A stretch of DNA of 64,000 nucleotides from Hydrogenophaga sp. BPS33 (GTDB lineage Bacteria; Pseudomonadota; Gammaproteobacteria; Burkholderiales; Burkholderiaceae_C): positions 3,596,001 to 3,660,000 of the forward strand of contig NZ_CP044549.1 in assembly GCF_009859475.1 (NCBI RefSeq), written 5' to 3'. Under the pieces are notes generated by a model. That model saw only the letters and a list, made by a program, of their open reading frames with translations, was not told the origin of the DNA and did no database searches. Position 1 is the stretch's first letter; every line of letters begins with the position of its first letter. Positions 54,373 to 64,000 of the stretch are shown here, piece by piece. The position numbers and the translations under genes were made by a program.

Positions 54373-55362
54373 TCAGTTCGCGCTCAGGTCAATTTTCGCG
54401 GCGACGGCTTCGAAGGCTTTCAGTTCGCTCGACATCTTGGTGGCGAACTGCGCCGGCGTCACCGGCTTCGCCGCCACGTTGCCTTGCGCGACCAGGGCCT
54501 CCTGGAACTCGCGCGTCTGGATGATGGCGTTGATGTCGGCGTTGATCTTCGCCACGATCGCCGGCGGTGTGCCGGCCGGAGCCAGCACGCCGTGCCAGGT
54601 GCCGATGACGAAATCGGAAATGCCGGCTTCGGCGAAGGTGGGCACGTCCTTGAGGTAAGGGAAGCGCTGGTTCGACGAGACGGCGAGTGGGCGCAGCTTG
54701 CCGCCCGACACGAAGGCGGTGATAGAGCCGGGTGACGGGAACGACATGTCCACCACACCGCCCACCAGGTCGGTCATGCCCTGCGCCGCGCCCTTGTACG
54801 GCACGTGGACCATCTCGGTGCCGGTGCGCAGCTTGAACATTTCGCCCGCGAGGTGCGGAATGCCGCCCACCCCTTGCGAGGCATAGGTGAACTCCTTCTT
54901 CTTTGCACGCAAGGCCGTGACCAGTTCGTTGACGTTCTTGTAGGGCGAATTGGCATTCACCACCAGCACGTTGGGCACATCCACGGTCAGCGCGATCGGC
55001 ACGAAGGCCTTTTCCACGTCGTAGCGCAGGCCCTTGACGACGAACTTGTTGAGCGTGTGGCTGGTGGCGGTCACCAGCAGGGTGTAGCCATCGGGCTTGG
55101 CGGCCGCGACCGCGGCGGCGGCAATGGTGCCGTTGGCGCCAGCGCGGTTCTCGATCACCACCGACTGGCCCCACTTGGCCGCCAGTGCCTGGCCCACCAG
55201 GCGGGCCGACTGGTCGATCGCGCCGCCAGCGGCGTAGCCCACCATCAGGGTCACATTGCGGTTGGGGAAGTCCTGCTGCGCTTGAGCGGCGCCACAGGCG
55301 AGGGATGCGGCGAGCGCGCAGCCGGCCAGCAGCGTGCCCCGGCGGTTGAGGGAATCGGTCAT
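54373..55362 (-). CDS. Bug/TctC-family periplasmic binding protein
   Basis: The 329-residue receptor has a signal peptide (LNRRGTLLAGCALAASLACGAAQAQ) and then FPNRNVTLMVGYAAGGAIDQSARL and ENRAGANGTIAAAAV, the Bug signature. CGGAGAC precedes the ATG. It lies alone between acs and the 352-residue gene, with no permease partners, so its ligand cannot be assigned; a carboxylate is expected for the family. Confidence 0.92.
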   Translation of the reverse strand: MTDSLNRRGTLLAGCALAASLACGAAQAQQDFPNRNVTLMVGYAAGGAIDQSARLVGQALAAKWGQSVVIENRAGANGTIAAAAVAAAKPDGYTLLVTATSHTLNKFVVKGLRYDVEKAFVPIALTVDVPNVLVVNANSPYKNVNELVTALRAKKKEFTYASQGVGGIPHLAGEMFKLRTGTEMVHVPYKGAAQGMTDLVGGVVDMSFPSPGSITAFVSGGKLRPLAVSSNQRFPYLKDVPTFAEAGISDFVIGTWHGVLAPAGTPPAIVAKINADINAIIQTREFQEALVAQGNVAAKPVTPAQFATKMSSELKAFEAVAAKIDLSAN

Positions 55363-55483
55363 CTTGTCTCCGTTGAGCCCACGCAATCGGGGCGGTTGCT
55401 GCGCATCCTAGGAAGCGCAGCAACGGGCGTCAACGAAGCTGCTTCAATGTTTCTCTAGGAGAAACGTTGGCGCGCAGCCTCGA

Positions 55484-57466
<1,983 letters not shown>

Positions 57467-57645
57467 GGGCAGTCTCCTGGATGTTGTGAAAAACGAAACT
57501 GGTACGACTGTGCGCAGCGCCTCTTACGGGCCACTTACGTGGGTCGGTGGGAATAGGCAAAAACCCGAGGATACCAGCGGCTCTCCCTCTAAAATACCGC
57601 AGCATTTCTGGCGTCCCGCACGCTCTCCCCTGCACCACCCTCCCT

Positions 57646-58245
57646 ATGACAAAACCCGTCAATCCTCCGCCATCCATGCGCGCGCTTCCCAACCTGATCT
57701 TTGCCAGCCGCTGGCTGCAACTGCCTCTCTACATCGGTTTGATCGCCGCGCAAGGCATCTACGTTTTCCACTTCTGGGTTGAACTGGTTCACCTGATCGA
57801 GGCCGCGTTCGGCAGCGAAGTCGCACTCCAGAAGCTGGTCACCAGCATCGGCTACAAGAGCGACGTCGCGCTCACCGGCCTGAACGAAACGGTGATCATG
57901 CTGGTGGTGCTGGCCCTGATCGACGTGGTCATGATCTCCAACCTCCTGATCATGGTCATCATCGGCGGCTACGAAACCTTCGTCAGCCGCATGAACCTCG
58001 AAGGCCACCCGGACCAGCCCGAGTGGCTCAGCCACGTGAACGCGTCGGTGCTCAAGGTCAAGCTGGCCACGGCCATCATCGGCATCAGCTCCATCCACCT
58101 GCTCAAGACCTTCATCAACGCAGCGAACTACGACGTGAAGGTCTTGATGTGGCAGACCATCATCCATGTGGTGTTCCTGCTCAGCGCCATGGCCATCGCG
58201 TTGACCGACCGGCTGATGTCGCACCCTGCGCCAGCGGACCACTGA
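57646..58245 (+). CDS. YqhA/UPF0114-family membrane protein
   Basis: The 199-residue protein has four predicted membrane segments (LQLPLYIGLIAAQGIYVFHF, TVIMLVVLALIDVVMISNLLIMVIIGGYETF, AIIGISSIHLLKTFI, IIHVVFLLSAMAIALTDRL). The motif VMISNLLIMVIIGGYETFVSR is characteristic of UPF0114. Function is unknown; the family is widespread in proteobacteria. An in-frame upstream start exists, but the ATG at 57646 matches homologues. Confidence 0.88.
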   Translation: MTKPVNPPPSMRALPNLIFASRWLQLPLYIGLIAAQGIYVFHFWVELVHLIEAAFGSEVALQKLVTSIGYKSDVALTGLNETVIMLVVLALIDVVMISNLLIMVIIGGYETFVSRMNLEGHPDQPEWLSHVNASVLKVKLATAIIGISSIHLLKTFINAANYDVKVLMWQTIIHVVFLLSAMAIALTDRLMSHPAPADH

Positions 58246-58312
58246 GACCGTCTTCCGGTACGGCCCCCAAGGTCTTTTGAGGGGCCGCGCACGGGCTTGC
58301 CGTGCGCATCGT

Positions 58313-58631
58313 TACAATGCACACCCTCAGTCACCGTGCCAATGGCCGGTGACGCTCGCGTGCTACTCGCGGATCGAACCCCTCGTATCCCGTCGCGGCA
58401 CAGAGATTTCAATGGCCGGTCTTCCGGCCGCGACGCCGCATCTCTCCCGCACCGTGTAAGTCCCCTCGACCGGGCTCGCTGCATGGTCCGAGCGATGGCA
58501 GGCGCTGGGTTTGCCGATTCGTCGCTGTCAGTGTCTGCCTGCGGTCTTGTTGACCCGGCCGGGCACGCCTGTGCTCCCGAATTGCACGACCGTTTGCGGT
58601 GCCTTGTCAACCAGCACAGGAGCATCAGCGC
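58313..58631 (+). ncRNA. candidate structured 5' leader of the betaine-transport operon
   Basis: A TACAAT -10-like box (58313-58318) would give a leader of about 305 bases before proV. It contains perfect hairpins: GTCACCG/CGGTGAC (58330-58353), GGCCGG-TCTT-CCGGCC (58414-58429), and CTCGACC/GGT-C-CGAG (58465-58492). The ten-mer AATGGCCGGT occurs twice (58341-58350 and 58411-58420), once in each of the first two hairpins, so alternative pairing is possible. I do not recognise a named riboswitch. No convincing gene lies in it. Confidence 0.45.
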
Positions 58632-59831
58632 ATGGCCAAGCACATCCGCATCGAACACGTTTTCAAGGTGTTCGGAGACCAACCCGACCTGGCGTTGAAG
58701 CGCGTTCGCGAAGGACGCAGCAAGCAAGAGATCCTGGCCGAGACCGGCCAGTCCATCGGTGTTTTCGACGCCGACCTGGAAATCGCCGCCGGCGAAATCT
58801 TCGTCATCATGGGCCTTTCGGGCTCGGGCAAATCCACCCTGGTGCGTTTGCTCAACCGCCTGATCGAACCCACGGCCGGGCGCATTCTGGTGGAGGGCCA
58901 GAACATCAACGACCTGTCGGACGCGAAGCTGCGCGCCCTGCGCCGCAAGGACATCAGCATGGTGTTCCAGTCGTTCGCGCTCATGCCGCACATGACCGTG
59001 CGCGACAACACCGCCTTTGGCCTGGAGCTGGCCGGAGTGAAACGCGAAGAGCGGCTGGCGCAAGCCGATCTGGCCCTGGAGCAAGTGGGCCTGGCGGGCT
59101 GGGGCGACAGCTACCCCGACGAACTCTCGGGCGGCATGCAGCAGCGCGTGGGCCTGGCGCGCGCGCTGGCATCCGACCCCTCCATCCTGCTGATGGACGA
59201 AGCCTTCTCCGCGCTGGACCCGATTATCCGCACCGAAATGCAGAGCGAGCTGGTGCGGCTGCAACAGGTGAAGCGACGCACCATCGTTTTCATCTCGCAC
59301 GACCTGGACGAGGCCATGCGCATCGGCGACCGCATCGCCATCATGAAAGACGGCCAGGTCGTGCAAGTCGGCACACCCGAAGAAATCCTGCGCCAGCCGG
59401 CCGACGACTACGTGCGCAACTTCGTGCGCGGCGTGGACGCGGCCGCCGTGTTCAAGGCTGGTGACATCGCACGCAAGACCCAGGTGGTGGTGGCCGAACA
59501 CCCGAACCGGGGCGCGCGCGCCGCGCTGCAACAACTCGAAGACAAGGACCGCGACTGGGCCTATGTCGTCGGCACCGACCAGCGCTACCTGGGCCTGGTC
59601 TCGGCCGACTCGCTGCGCGCCGCGCTGAAGGACCACGACGGCCCGCTCGGCCTCGCGCGTGCCTACCTGCCCGATGTGCAGGTGGTCAACGCGCTGCACC
59701 CTGTGGCCGAGCTGTTCGGCCAGGCCGCGCAGGCGCCCTACCCGCTGCCTGTCGTCGATGGCAACGGCCGCTACCAAGGTGCCATCAGCAAGAACACCTT
59801 GCTGAAGTTCCTCGACCGCGCTGCGGCCTGA
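58632..59831 (+). CDS. proV: glycine betaine/proline ABC transporter ATP-binding protein
   Basis: The 399-residue protein has Walker [11 protein letters not shown]-loop [10 protein letters not shown], signature LSGGMQQR, Walker [13 protein letters not shown] and a C-terminal CBS-type region (residues about 280-399), as in ProV/OpuAA where CBS domains sense ionic strength. AGGAG lies nine bases before the ATG. The N-terminal [23 protein letters not shown] is typical of ProV. Upstream lies the long leader. Confidence 0.95.
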   Translation: MAKHIRIEHVFKVFGDQPDLALKRVREGRSKQEILAETGQSIGVFDADLEIAAGEIFVIMGLSGSGKSTLVRLLNRLIEPTAGRILVEGQNINDLSDAKLRALRRKDISMVFQSFALMPHMTVRDNTAFGLELAGVKREERLAQADLALEQVGLAGWGDSYPDELSGGMQQRVGLARALASDPSILLMDEAFSALDPIIRTEMQSELVRLQQVKRRTIVFISHDLDEAMRIGDRIAIMKDGQVVQVGTPEEILRQPADDYVRNFVRGVDAAAVFKAGDIARKTQVVVAEHPNRGARAALQQLEDKDRDWAYVVGTDQRYLGLVSADSLRAALKDHDGPLGLARAYLPDVQVVNALHPVAELFGQAAQAPYPLPVVDGNGRYQGAISKNTLLKFLDRAAA

Positions 59832-59898
59832 GCCCGCGCCCTGGCAGGCCCGCGCGCCTGCACGTCCCGATCTGAACGTTATGGAAAGGCATGTTCAT

Positions 59899-61065
59899 AT
59901 GAACGACACAGAAACGACCTCCCTTCCCGCCGCAGCCACCCCGAACACCGACCCGTGGGGCGGCACCGCAACACCTCCCGCAGACACCGCGCCAGCCGCA
60001 GCCGCCGACGCCTGGGGCAACCCGAGTGCCCCCGCCGAAAGCGACTGGCTGGCCAACAGCGACGCGGCCACCACGCTTGCCACCACCGACGGTGGTTTTC
60101 GCCTCAGCCAACTCTGGGACGGCAGCCTGCCCGTGGAACGCTGGATCAACGACGGCCTGAGCTGGACCGTGGAGCACTTCCGCCCCTTCTTTCAAACCGT
60201 GCGCGCACCCATCGACGCCACGCTCACCGGCGTGGAGCAGTTGCTGCAAAGCGTGCCCACCCTGGCCATGATCGCCATCATGGGCCTGCTGGCCTGGCAG
60301 TTCGCCAGCCGCGCCATTGCCATCGGCACCGTGGTCTCGTTGCTGTTGGTGGCCATGCTCGGCATCTGGCCCGAAGCCATGATCACGCTCTCGCTGGTGC
60401 TGACCTCGCTTTTCTTCTGCATCGCCATCGGCCTGCCCATGGGCATTCTGCTGGCCAGCAGCGACCGCACGCAGCGCCTGATGCGCCCGCTGCTCGACGC
60501 CATGCAGACCACACCGGCCTTCGTCTACCTGGTGCCGGTGGTGATGCTGTTTGGCATCGGCAATGTGCCCGGCGTCATCGTCACCATCGTCTTCGCCTTG
60601 CCACCGCTGGTGCGCCTGACCGACCTGGGCATCCGCCAGGTCCGGCCCGACCTGATCGAGGCCGCGCGCGCCTACGGCGCATCTCCTTGGCAGATGCTCA
60701 CCAAGGTGCAACTGCCGCTGGCCATGCCCTCCATCATGGCCGGTATCAACCAGGCCCTGATGCTCTCGCTGTCCATGGTGGTGATCGCTTCGATGATCGC
60801 CGTCGGCGGCCTGGGGCAGATGGTGCTGCGCGGCATTGGCCGGCTGGACATGGGCATGGCCACCGTGGGTGGCCTGGGCATCGTCTTGCTCGCCATCGCG
60901 CTCGACCGCATCACCCAGGCGCTGGGCCGCCCCACCCGCGGCGCGCGCCACTGGTGGCAACAAGGCCCGGCCGGTCTGGTCGTGCGCCTGTTGCGCCCGG
61001 CCCCTGCCCCGGCCACCGAGCCCCGCTCGACTGCCGTACCCACCACACCGCTTTCCACGTCCTGA
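59899..61065 (+). CDS. proW: glycine betaine/proline ABC transporter permease
   Basis: The 388-residue permease has an unusually Pro/Ala/Thr/Ser-rich, hydrophilic N-terminal 60 residues, then about seven helices and the EAA loop [41 protein letters not shown], characteristic of ProW. AAAGG lies nine bases before the ATG at 59899; an ATG at 59881 would add six residues. It follows proV by about 67 bases. Confidence 0.93.
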   Translation: MNDTETTSLPAAATPNTDPWGGTATPPADTAPAAAADAWGNPSAPAESDWLANSDAATTLATTDGGFRLSQLWDGSLPVERWINDGLSWTVEHFRPFFQTVRAPIDATLTGVEQLLQSVPTLAMIAIMGLLAWQFASRAIAIGTVVSLLLVAMLGIWPEAMITLSLVLTSLFFCIAIGLPMGILLASSDRTQRLMRPLLDAMQTTPAFVYLVPVVMLFGIGNVPGVIVTIVFALPPLVRLTDLGIRQVRPDLIEAARAYGASPWQMLTKVQLPLAMPSIMAGINQALMLSLSMVVIASMIAVGGLGQMVLRGIGRLDMGMATVGGLGIVLLAIALDRITQALGRPTRGARHWWQQGPAGLVVRLLRPAPAPATEPRSTAVPTTPLSTS

Positions 61066-61108
61066 GCGCGCGCGCCCAGGCTCTTCTCCCACCATCGAAA
61101 GGAAACCG

Positions 61109-62131
61109 ATGACACACCCACTGCCCTCTTCACTCTGGCGCACCCTGCTCGGCAGCGGCCTCATGGCCTTTGCCCTGAGCGGCCCCGCTGCGGCGCAAAG
61201 CCTGCCCGGCAAAGGCATCAAGGTGCAGCCGCTGCAAAGCTCGATCGCGGAAGAGACCTTCCAGACCCTGCTGGTCTCGCGCGCCCTCACCAAGCTCGGC
61301 TACGACGTGCAAGGCATCAAGGAAGTGGAGTACCCCACCGCCCACATCGCACTGGCCAATGGCGACGCCACCTTCATGGCCGACCACTGGGACCCGCTGC
61401 ACGCCGACTTCTACAAAAATGCTGGCGGCGACGCCAAGCTCTACCGCCAGGGCGCTTACTCGCCCGGCGCAGCGCAGGGCTACCTGATCGACAAGAAAAC
61501 CGCCGACGCCCACAAGATCACGCACGTCAGCCAGTTGAGCGACCCGGCCATTGCCAAGCTGTTCGACCACAACGGCGACGGCAAAGCCGACCTGGCCGGC
61601 TGCACGCCCGGCTGGGGCTGCGAGGCGGTCATCGAACACCACCTCAACGCCTACAAGCTGCGCGACACTGTCACCCACGTGCAAGGCAGCTACGCAGCCC
61701 TGATGGCCGACACCATCACGCGCCAGAAAGCCGGCAAGCCCATCCTGTACTACACCTGGACGCCCTACTGGGTGAGCGGCGTGCTGCGCCCCGGCCAGGA
61801 AGTGGTGTGGCTGCAGGTGCCGTTCTCTTCGCTGCCCGGCGAACAGGCCAAGCTCGACACCAAGCTGCCCAACGGCCAGAACTACGGCTTCGTGCTCAAC
61901 ACGCAGCGCATCGTGGCCAACAAGCAATTCGCCCAAACCAACCCGGCGGCCGCCAAGCTGTTTGAAATCATGGCGCTGCCGGTGGGCGACATCAACGCGC
62001 AGAACCTGCGCATGCGCGACGGCGAAAACAAGCCGCAAGACATCGAGCGCCACACCGACGCCTGGATCAAGGCGCACCAGAAGACCTTTGACGGCTGGAT
62101 CGCGCAGGCCCTGGCCGCCGCGAAGAAGTAA
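61109..62131 (+). CDS. proX: glycine betaine/proline-binding protein, first copy
   Basis: The 340-residue periplasmic receptor has a signal peptide ending PAAAQS and then [29 protein letters not shown]. Aromatic residues that form the ammonium cage are suggested by FMADHWDPL and [11 protein letters not shown]. The OpuAC fold is typical. The protein contains two Cys (CTPGWGCEA), possibly a disulfide, absent from the second copy. GAAAGGAAA precedes the ATG. Confidence 0.93.
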   Translation: MTHPLPSSLWRTLLGSGLMAFALSGPAAAQSLPGKGIKVQPLQSSIAEETFQTLLVSRALTKLGYDVQGIKEVEYPTAHIALANGDATFMADHWDPLHADFYKNAGGDAKLYRQGAYSPGAAQGYLIDKKTADAHKITHVSQLSDPAIAKLFDHNGDGKADLAGCTPGWGCEAVIEHHLNAYKLRDTVTHVQGSYAALMADTITRQKAGKPILYYTWTPYWVSGVLRPGQEVVWLQVPFSSLPGEQAKLDTKLPNGQNYGFVLNTQRIVANKQFAQTNPAAAKLFEIMALPVGDINAQNLRMRDGENKPQDIERHTDAWIKAHQKTFDGWIAQALAAAKK

Positions 62132-62249
62132 GCAAAAAAAGCCATCACGCCACCGGCCGCGCCACGCGCCGCCGGTGGTGCTCGCGCGCCGCGCACCGAC
62201 TTCACCCAAAACCAGCATAGACCTGAACAGATAGAAAGATCCCGACCGG

Positions 62250-63275
62250 ATGACGATGACAACGACCACCCGCCACCTCGCGCGCAGCTTCCTGGCCACC
62301 GGCCTGCTGGCGTGGGGCCTGGCCAGCGCCCAGGCGGCCAACGACCTGCCCGGCAAAGGCGTGCAAGTGCTGCCGCTGCAAAGCAACCTGAGCGAAGAGA
62401 GCTTCCAGACCGTGTTGGTCACCCGGGCCCTGAAGCGGCTGGGGTATGACGTCCAGCCGATCAAGGAAGTCGAATACCCGATGGCGCACATTGCGGTGGC
62501 CAATGGCGACGCCACCTTCATGGCCAACCACTGGAACCCGCACCACTCCGAGTTCTACAAATCCGCCGGCGGCGACGACAAGCTCTCACGCAAGGGCGTG
62601 TACGCACGCGGCGCGACCCAGGGCTACATGATCGACCGGAAGACCGCCGACCGCTACAAGATCACGCACCTGAGCCAGCTCACCGACCCCAAGCTGGCCA
62701 AGCTGTTCGACACCACCGGCGATGGCAAGGCCAACCTGATCGGCCCCAGCGCCGGCTGGGGTGGCGAGGCCGTGGTCAACCACCAGTTGGGCGCGTACAA
62801 GCTGCAGGGCACCGTGACCTATACGCAGGGCAACTACCCCGCGCTGATCGCCGACACCGTGGCGCGCTTCAAACAAGGCCAACCCGTGCTGTTCTACGCC
62901 TGGACGCCGTACTGGCTCAGCAATGTGCTGCGGCCCGGCATCGACGTGGTCTGGCTGGAAGTGCCCTTCTCCGCCATGCCCGGCGTGCAGGCCGGCACCA
63001 ACACGAAGCAAACCAACGGACGGGACTACGGTTTTCCGGTGAACAACGAATACATCGTGGCCAACAAGGCGTGGGTGGCGAAACACCCGGCGGCGGCCAG
63101 GCTGTTCGAAGTCATGGAGCTACCGGTGGCCGACATCAGCGCGCAGAACCAGCGCATGCGCCAAGGCGAGAACCGCCCGCAGGACATCGAACGCCATACC
63201 GATGCGTGGATCAAGGCGCACCAGAAGACGTTTGATGGGTGGATTGCGCAGGCGCTGGCGGCTGCCGAGCACTGA
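62250..63275 (+). CDS. glycine betaine/proline-binding protein, second copy
   Basis: A 341-residue receptor that is a clear tandem paralogue of the first (same N-terminal LPGKGVQVLPLQSNLSEESFQTVL pattern and an almost identical C-terminal [20 protein letters not shown]). In place of CTPGWGCEA it has GPSAGWGGEA, lacking the two Cys. FMANHWNPH replaces FMADHWDPL. The differences suggest a distinct ligand preference or a back-up receptor. The gap to the first copy is 118 bases with no clear terminator. Confidence 0.92.
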   Translation: MTMTTTTRHLARSFLATGLLAWGLASAQAANDLPGKGVQVLPLQSNLSEESFQTVLVTRALKRLGYDVQPIKEVEYPMAHIAVANGDATFMANHWNPHHSEFYKSAGGDDKLSRKGVYARGATQGYMIDRKTADRYKITHLSQLTDPKLAKLFDTTGDGKANLIGPSAGWGGEAVVNHQLGAYKLQGTVTYTQGNYPALIADTVARFKQGQPVLFYAWTPYWLSNVLRPGIDVVWLEVPFSAMPGVQAGTNTKQTNGRDYGFPVNNEYIVANKAWVAKHPAAARLFEVMELPVADISAQNQRMRQGENRPQDIERHTDAWIKAHQKTFDGWIAQALAAAEH

Positions 63276-63340
63276 GGTAGTGCTCGGTCAAATGTTCCGT
63301 TTTTTCGTCAAATGTTTGCAATGAACGAAAAAACGGAACA
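63265..63340. terminator. two adjacent hairpins after the binding-protein genes
   Basis: The first hairpin (CCGAGCACT at 63265-63273, AGTGCTCGG at 63279-63287) spans the stop codon of the second receptor gene. The second has 16-base perfect arms (TGTTCCGTTTTTTCGT at 63293-63308, its complement at 63325-63340) with a 16-base loop. The second stem contains T and A runs on opposite strands, so it can terminate transcription from both sides between the convergent operon and toxin gene. Confidence 0.7.
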
Positions 63341-63373
63341 CTCCGTTCCTTGCGTCGCTCGACATGGCTGAAG

Positions 63374-64000
63374 TCATCTCGCCAAGCTCAGAAATTCGCT
63401 GCGCAACCGCGCGACAACCTCGGATAGAACAAGCTGCTCAAGCCGGTTCCTCTTGAGGAAACCCGCCCACTGGTTTTGCTTCGTCGCGTCCTGTGCAAAT
63501 GCGTCGCTCAAACCAGCGGGAAGCACACTGGGCAGCGCCAGTTGTCGCCGAGAAAAGGTGGCCTCTATTGCACTGCGCAACTCGGCGCGCTCCAGGACGC
63601 CTTCGCTCAGCAGCACCCAGAGATCGAAGTAGTCCTTCATGCGGGTGTTGGCCATGCCCAGCAGACATACTGCATGGAACTTCTCAGCCACCACCGTGTA
63701 TTTCGGATAGGCGCGCAACTGCGGCGCGGGCAGGTCTGAGAGCAGCACAGGGTAGTTCACGGATTCGGGCGCTGGCGTGACCACATCGCCAAAGCCAATA
63801 TCGACCTGCAGCGCCATGCGCGCGCCGTCCAAGCTTGCCAGCAAGTCGACTCGCACCCCCCCATAGCCTGCGTCTTTGCGGATCAGCGATCCCTTGACCG
63901 AGGCCGAATCGAATGCGATGCCATCGTCCACCTGGATCTGGCAGATCTCGCGGAATACCGACACAGCGGTATCGATGCTGTCTGAGCCAAATCCCAGCAG
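63374..64000 (-). CDS. AbiEii-type nucleotidyltransferase toxin, partial
   Basis: Only the C-terminal 208 residues are in the window; the frame remains open to the right edge, reading back from LLGFGSDSIDTAV before VFREICQIQVDDGIAFDS. The pattern (ASVKGSLIRKDAGYGGVRVDLLASLDG, VDIGFGDVV, YPKYTVVAEKFHAVCLLGMANTRMKDYFDLWVLL) matches AbiEii/DUF1814 nucleotidyltransferases. Such toxins belong to type IV toxin-antitoxin and phage-abortive systems with an AbiEi partner, which would lie upstream, beyond the window. The catalytic GS motif is not seen. Confidence 0.85.
   Translation of the reverse strand: MLGFGSDSIDTAVSVFREICQIQVDDGIAFDSASVKGSLIRKDAGYGGVRVDLLASLDGARMALQVDIGFGDVVTPAPESVNYPVLLSDLPAPQLRAYPKYTVVAEKFHAVCLLGMANTRMKDYFDLWVLLSEGVLERAELRSAIEATFSRRQLALPSVLPAGLSDAFAQDATKQNQWAGFLKRNRLEQLVLSEVVARLRSEFLSLAR

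Noticed and set aside
58313..58631. Glycine riboswitch in front of proV
   Set aside because: I could not find the conserved glycine aptamer core or its tandem arrangement; the leader is kept only as an unclassified candidate.
63293..63340. 16-bp inverted repeat as an AbiEi operator
   Set aside because: AbiEi operators lie in the promoter at the 5' end of the abiE operon, whereas this lies at the 3' end of the toxin gene, so a terminator fits better.

Overview
This is a GC-rich window from a betaproteobacterium, most likely Burkholderiales and close to Comamonadaceae (for example Hydrogenophaga or Acidovorax). The pointers are the FNR-cco-ccoI-usp order, three periplasmic Bug-type (TctC) receptors without membrane partners, a small Trp-rich protein beside a short cytochrome c, and a Tad locus carrying a DUF3613 gene. 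The placement rests on gene content I recognise, not on a database search. I see no rRNA, tRNA, CRISPR array or complete insertion sequence.

Layout. 1-8.9 kb is a microaerobic respiration block: the 3' end of fnr, converging on ccoI-ccoS-ccoNOQP-ccoG-fixH plus a small membrane protein, with a divergent universal stress gene. Two FNR-type boxes (TTGAC-N4-(G/A)TCAA) sit at the expected places. 8.9-11.1 kb is an arsenic operon in which the ACR3 arsenite permease has been cut by an in-frame deletion to 72 residues; arsR, arsC and an MFS gene remain. 11.1-12.9 kb is a divergent ampR-type regulator and class A beta-lactamase pair. 13.1-18.8 kb is a malonate operon (gntR, mcd, Bug receptor, enoyl-CoA hydratase, matB). 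A 264-bp MITE-like element with a CTAG target duplication has inserted exactly at the gntR-mcd junction.

19.5-31.4 kb is a complete Tad (Flp pilus) locus reading rightwards after an unusually long, gene-free, less GC-rich stretch. 31.4-37.3 kb is a LysR-controlled operon with a Bug receptor, an enoyl-CoA hydratase, an ADP-forming acyl-CoA synthetase and a fumarylacetoacetate-hydrolase-family enzyme. Next comes lgt. 38.3-46.3 kb is a catabolic cluster: a phthalate-dioxygenase-type reductase, a LysR regulator, then an ABC importer, a Rieske oxygenase, a creatininase-family amidohydrolase and a cytosine-deaminase-like amidohydrolase, all tightly packed. Its substrate is not known to me; the enzyme set fits uptake and dismantling of a nitrogen-containing ring compound. 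46.3-49.4 kb holds an acyl-CoA ligase with a small partner, divergent from a 2-hydroxyacid dehydrogenase.

49.4-57.5 kb is more housekeeping-like: LysR/ilvD, Trp-rich protein, cytochrome c, an unrecognised 352-residue protein with a Thr-rich tail, another Bug receptor and acetyl-CoA synthetase. 57.6-63.3 kb has a YqhA-like membrane protein, a long hairpin-rich leader, and a ProVWX-type glycine betaine importer with two tandem binding proteins. The window ends inside an AbiEii-type toxin gene.

The points I rate highest are the MITE insertion with a reconstructable pre-insertion junction, the deleted ACR3, the undefined Rieske/amidohydrolase cluster, and the structured leader of the betaine operon.
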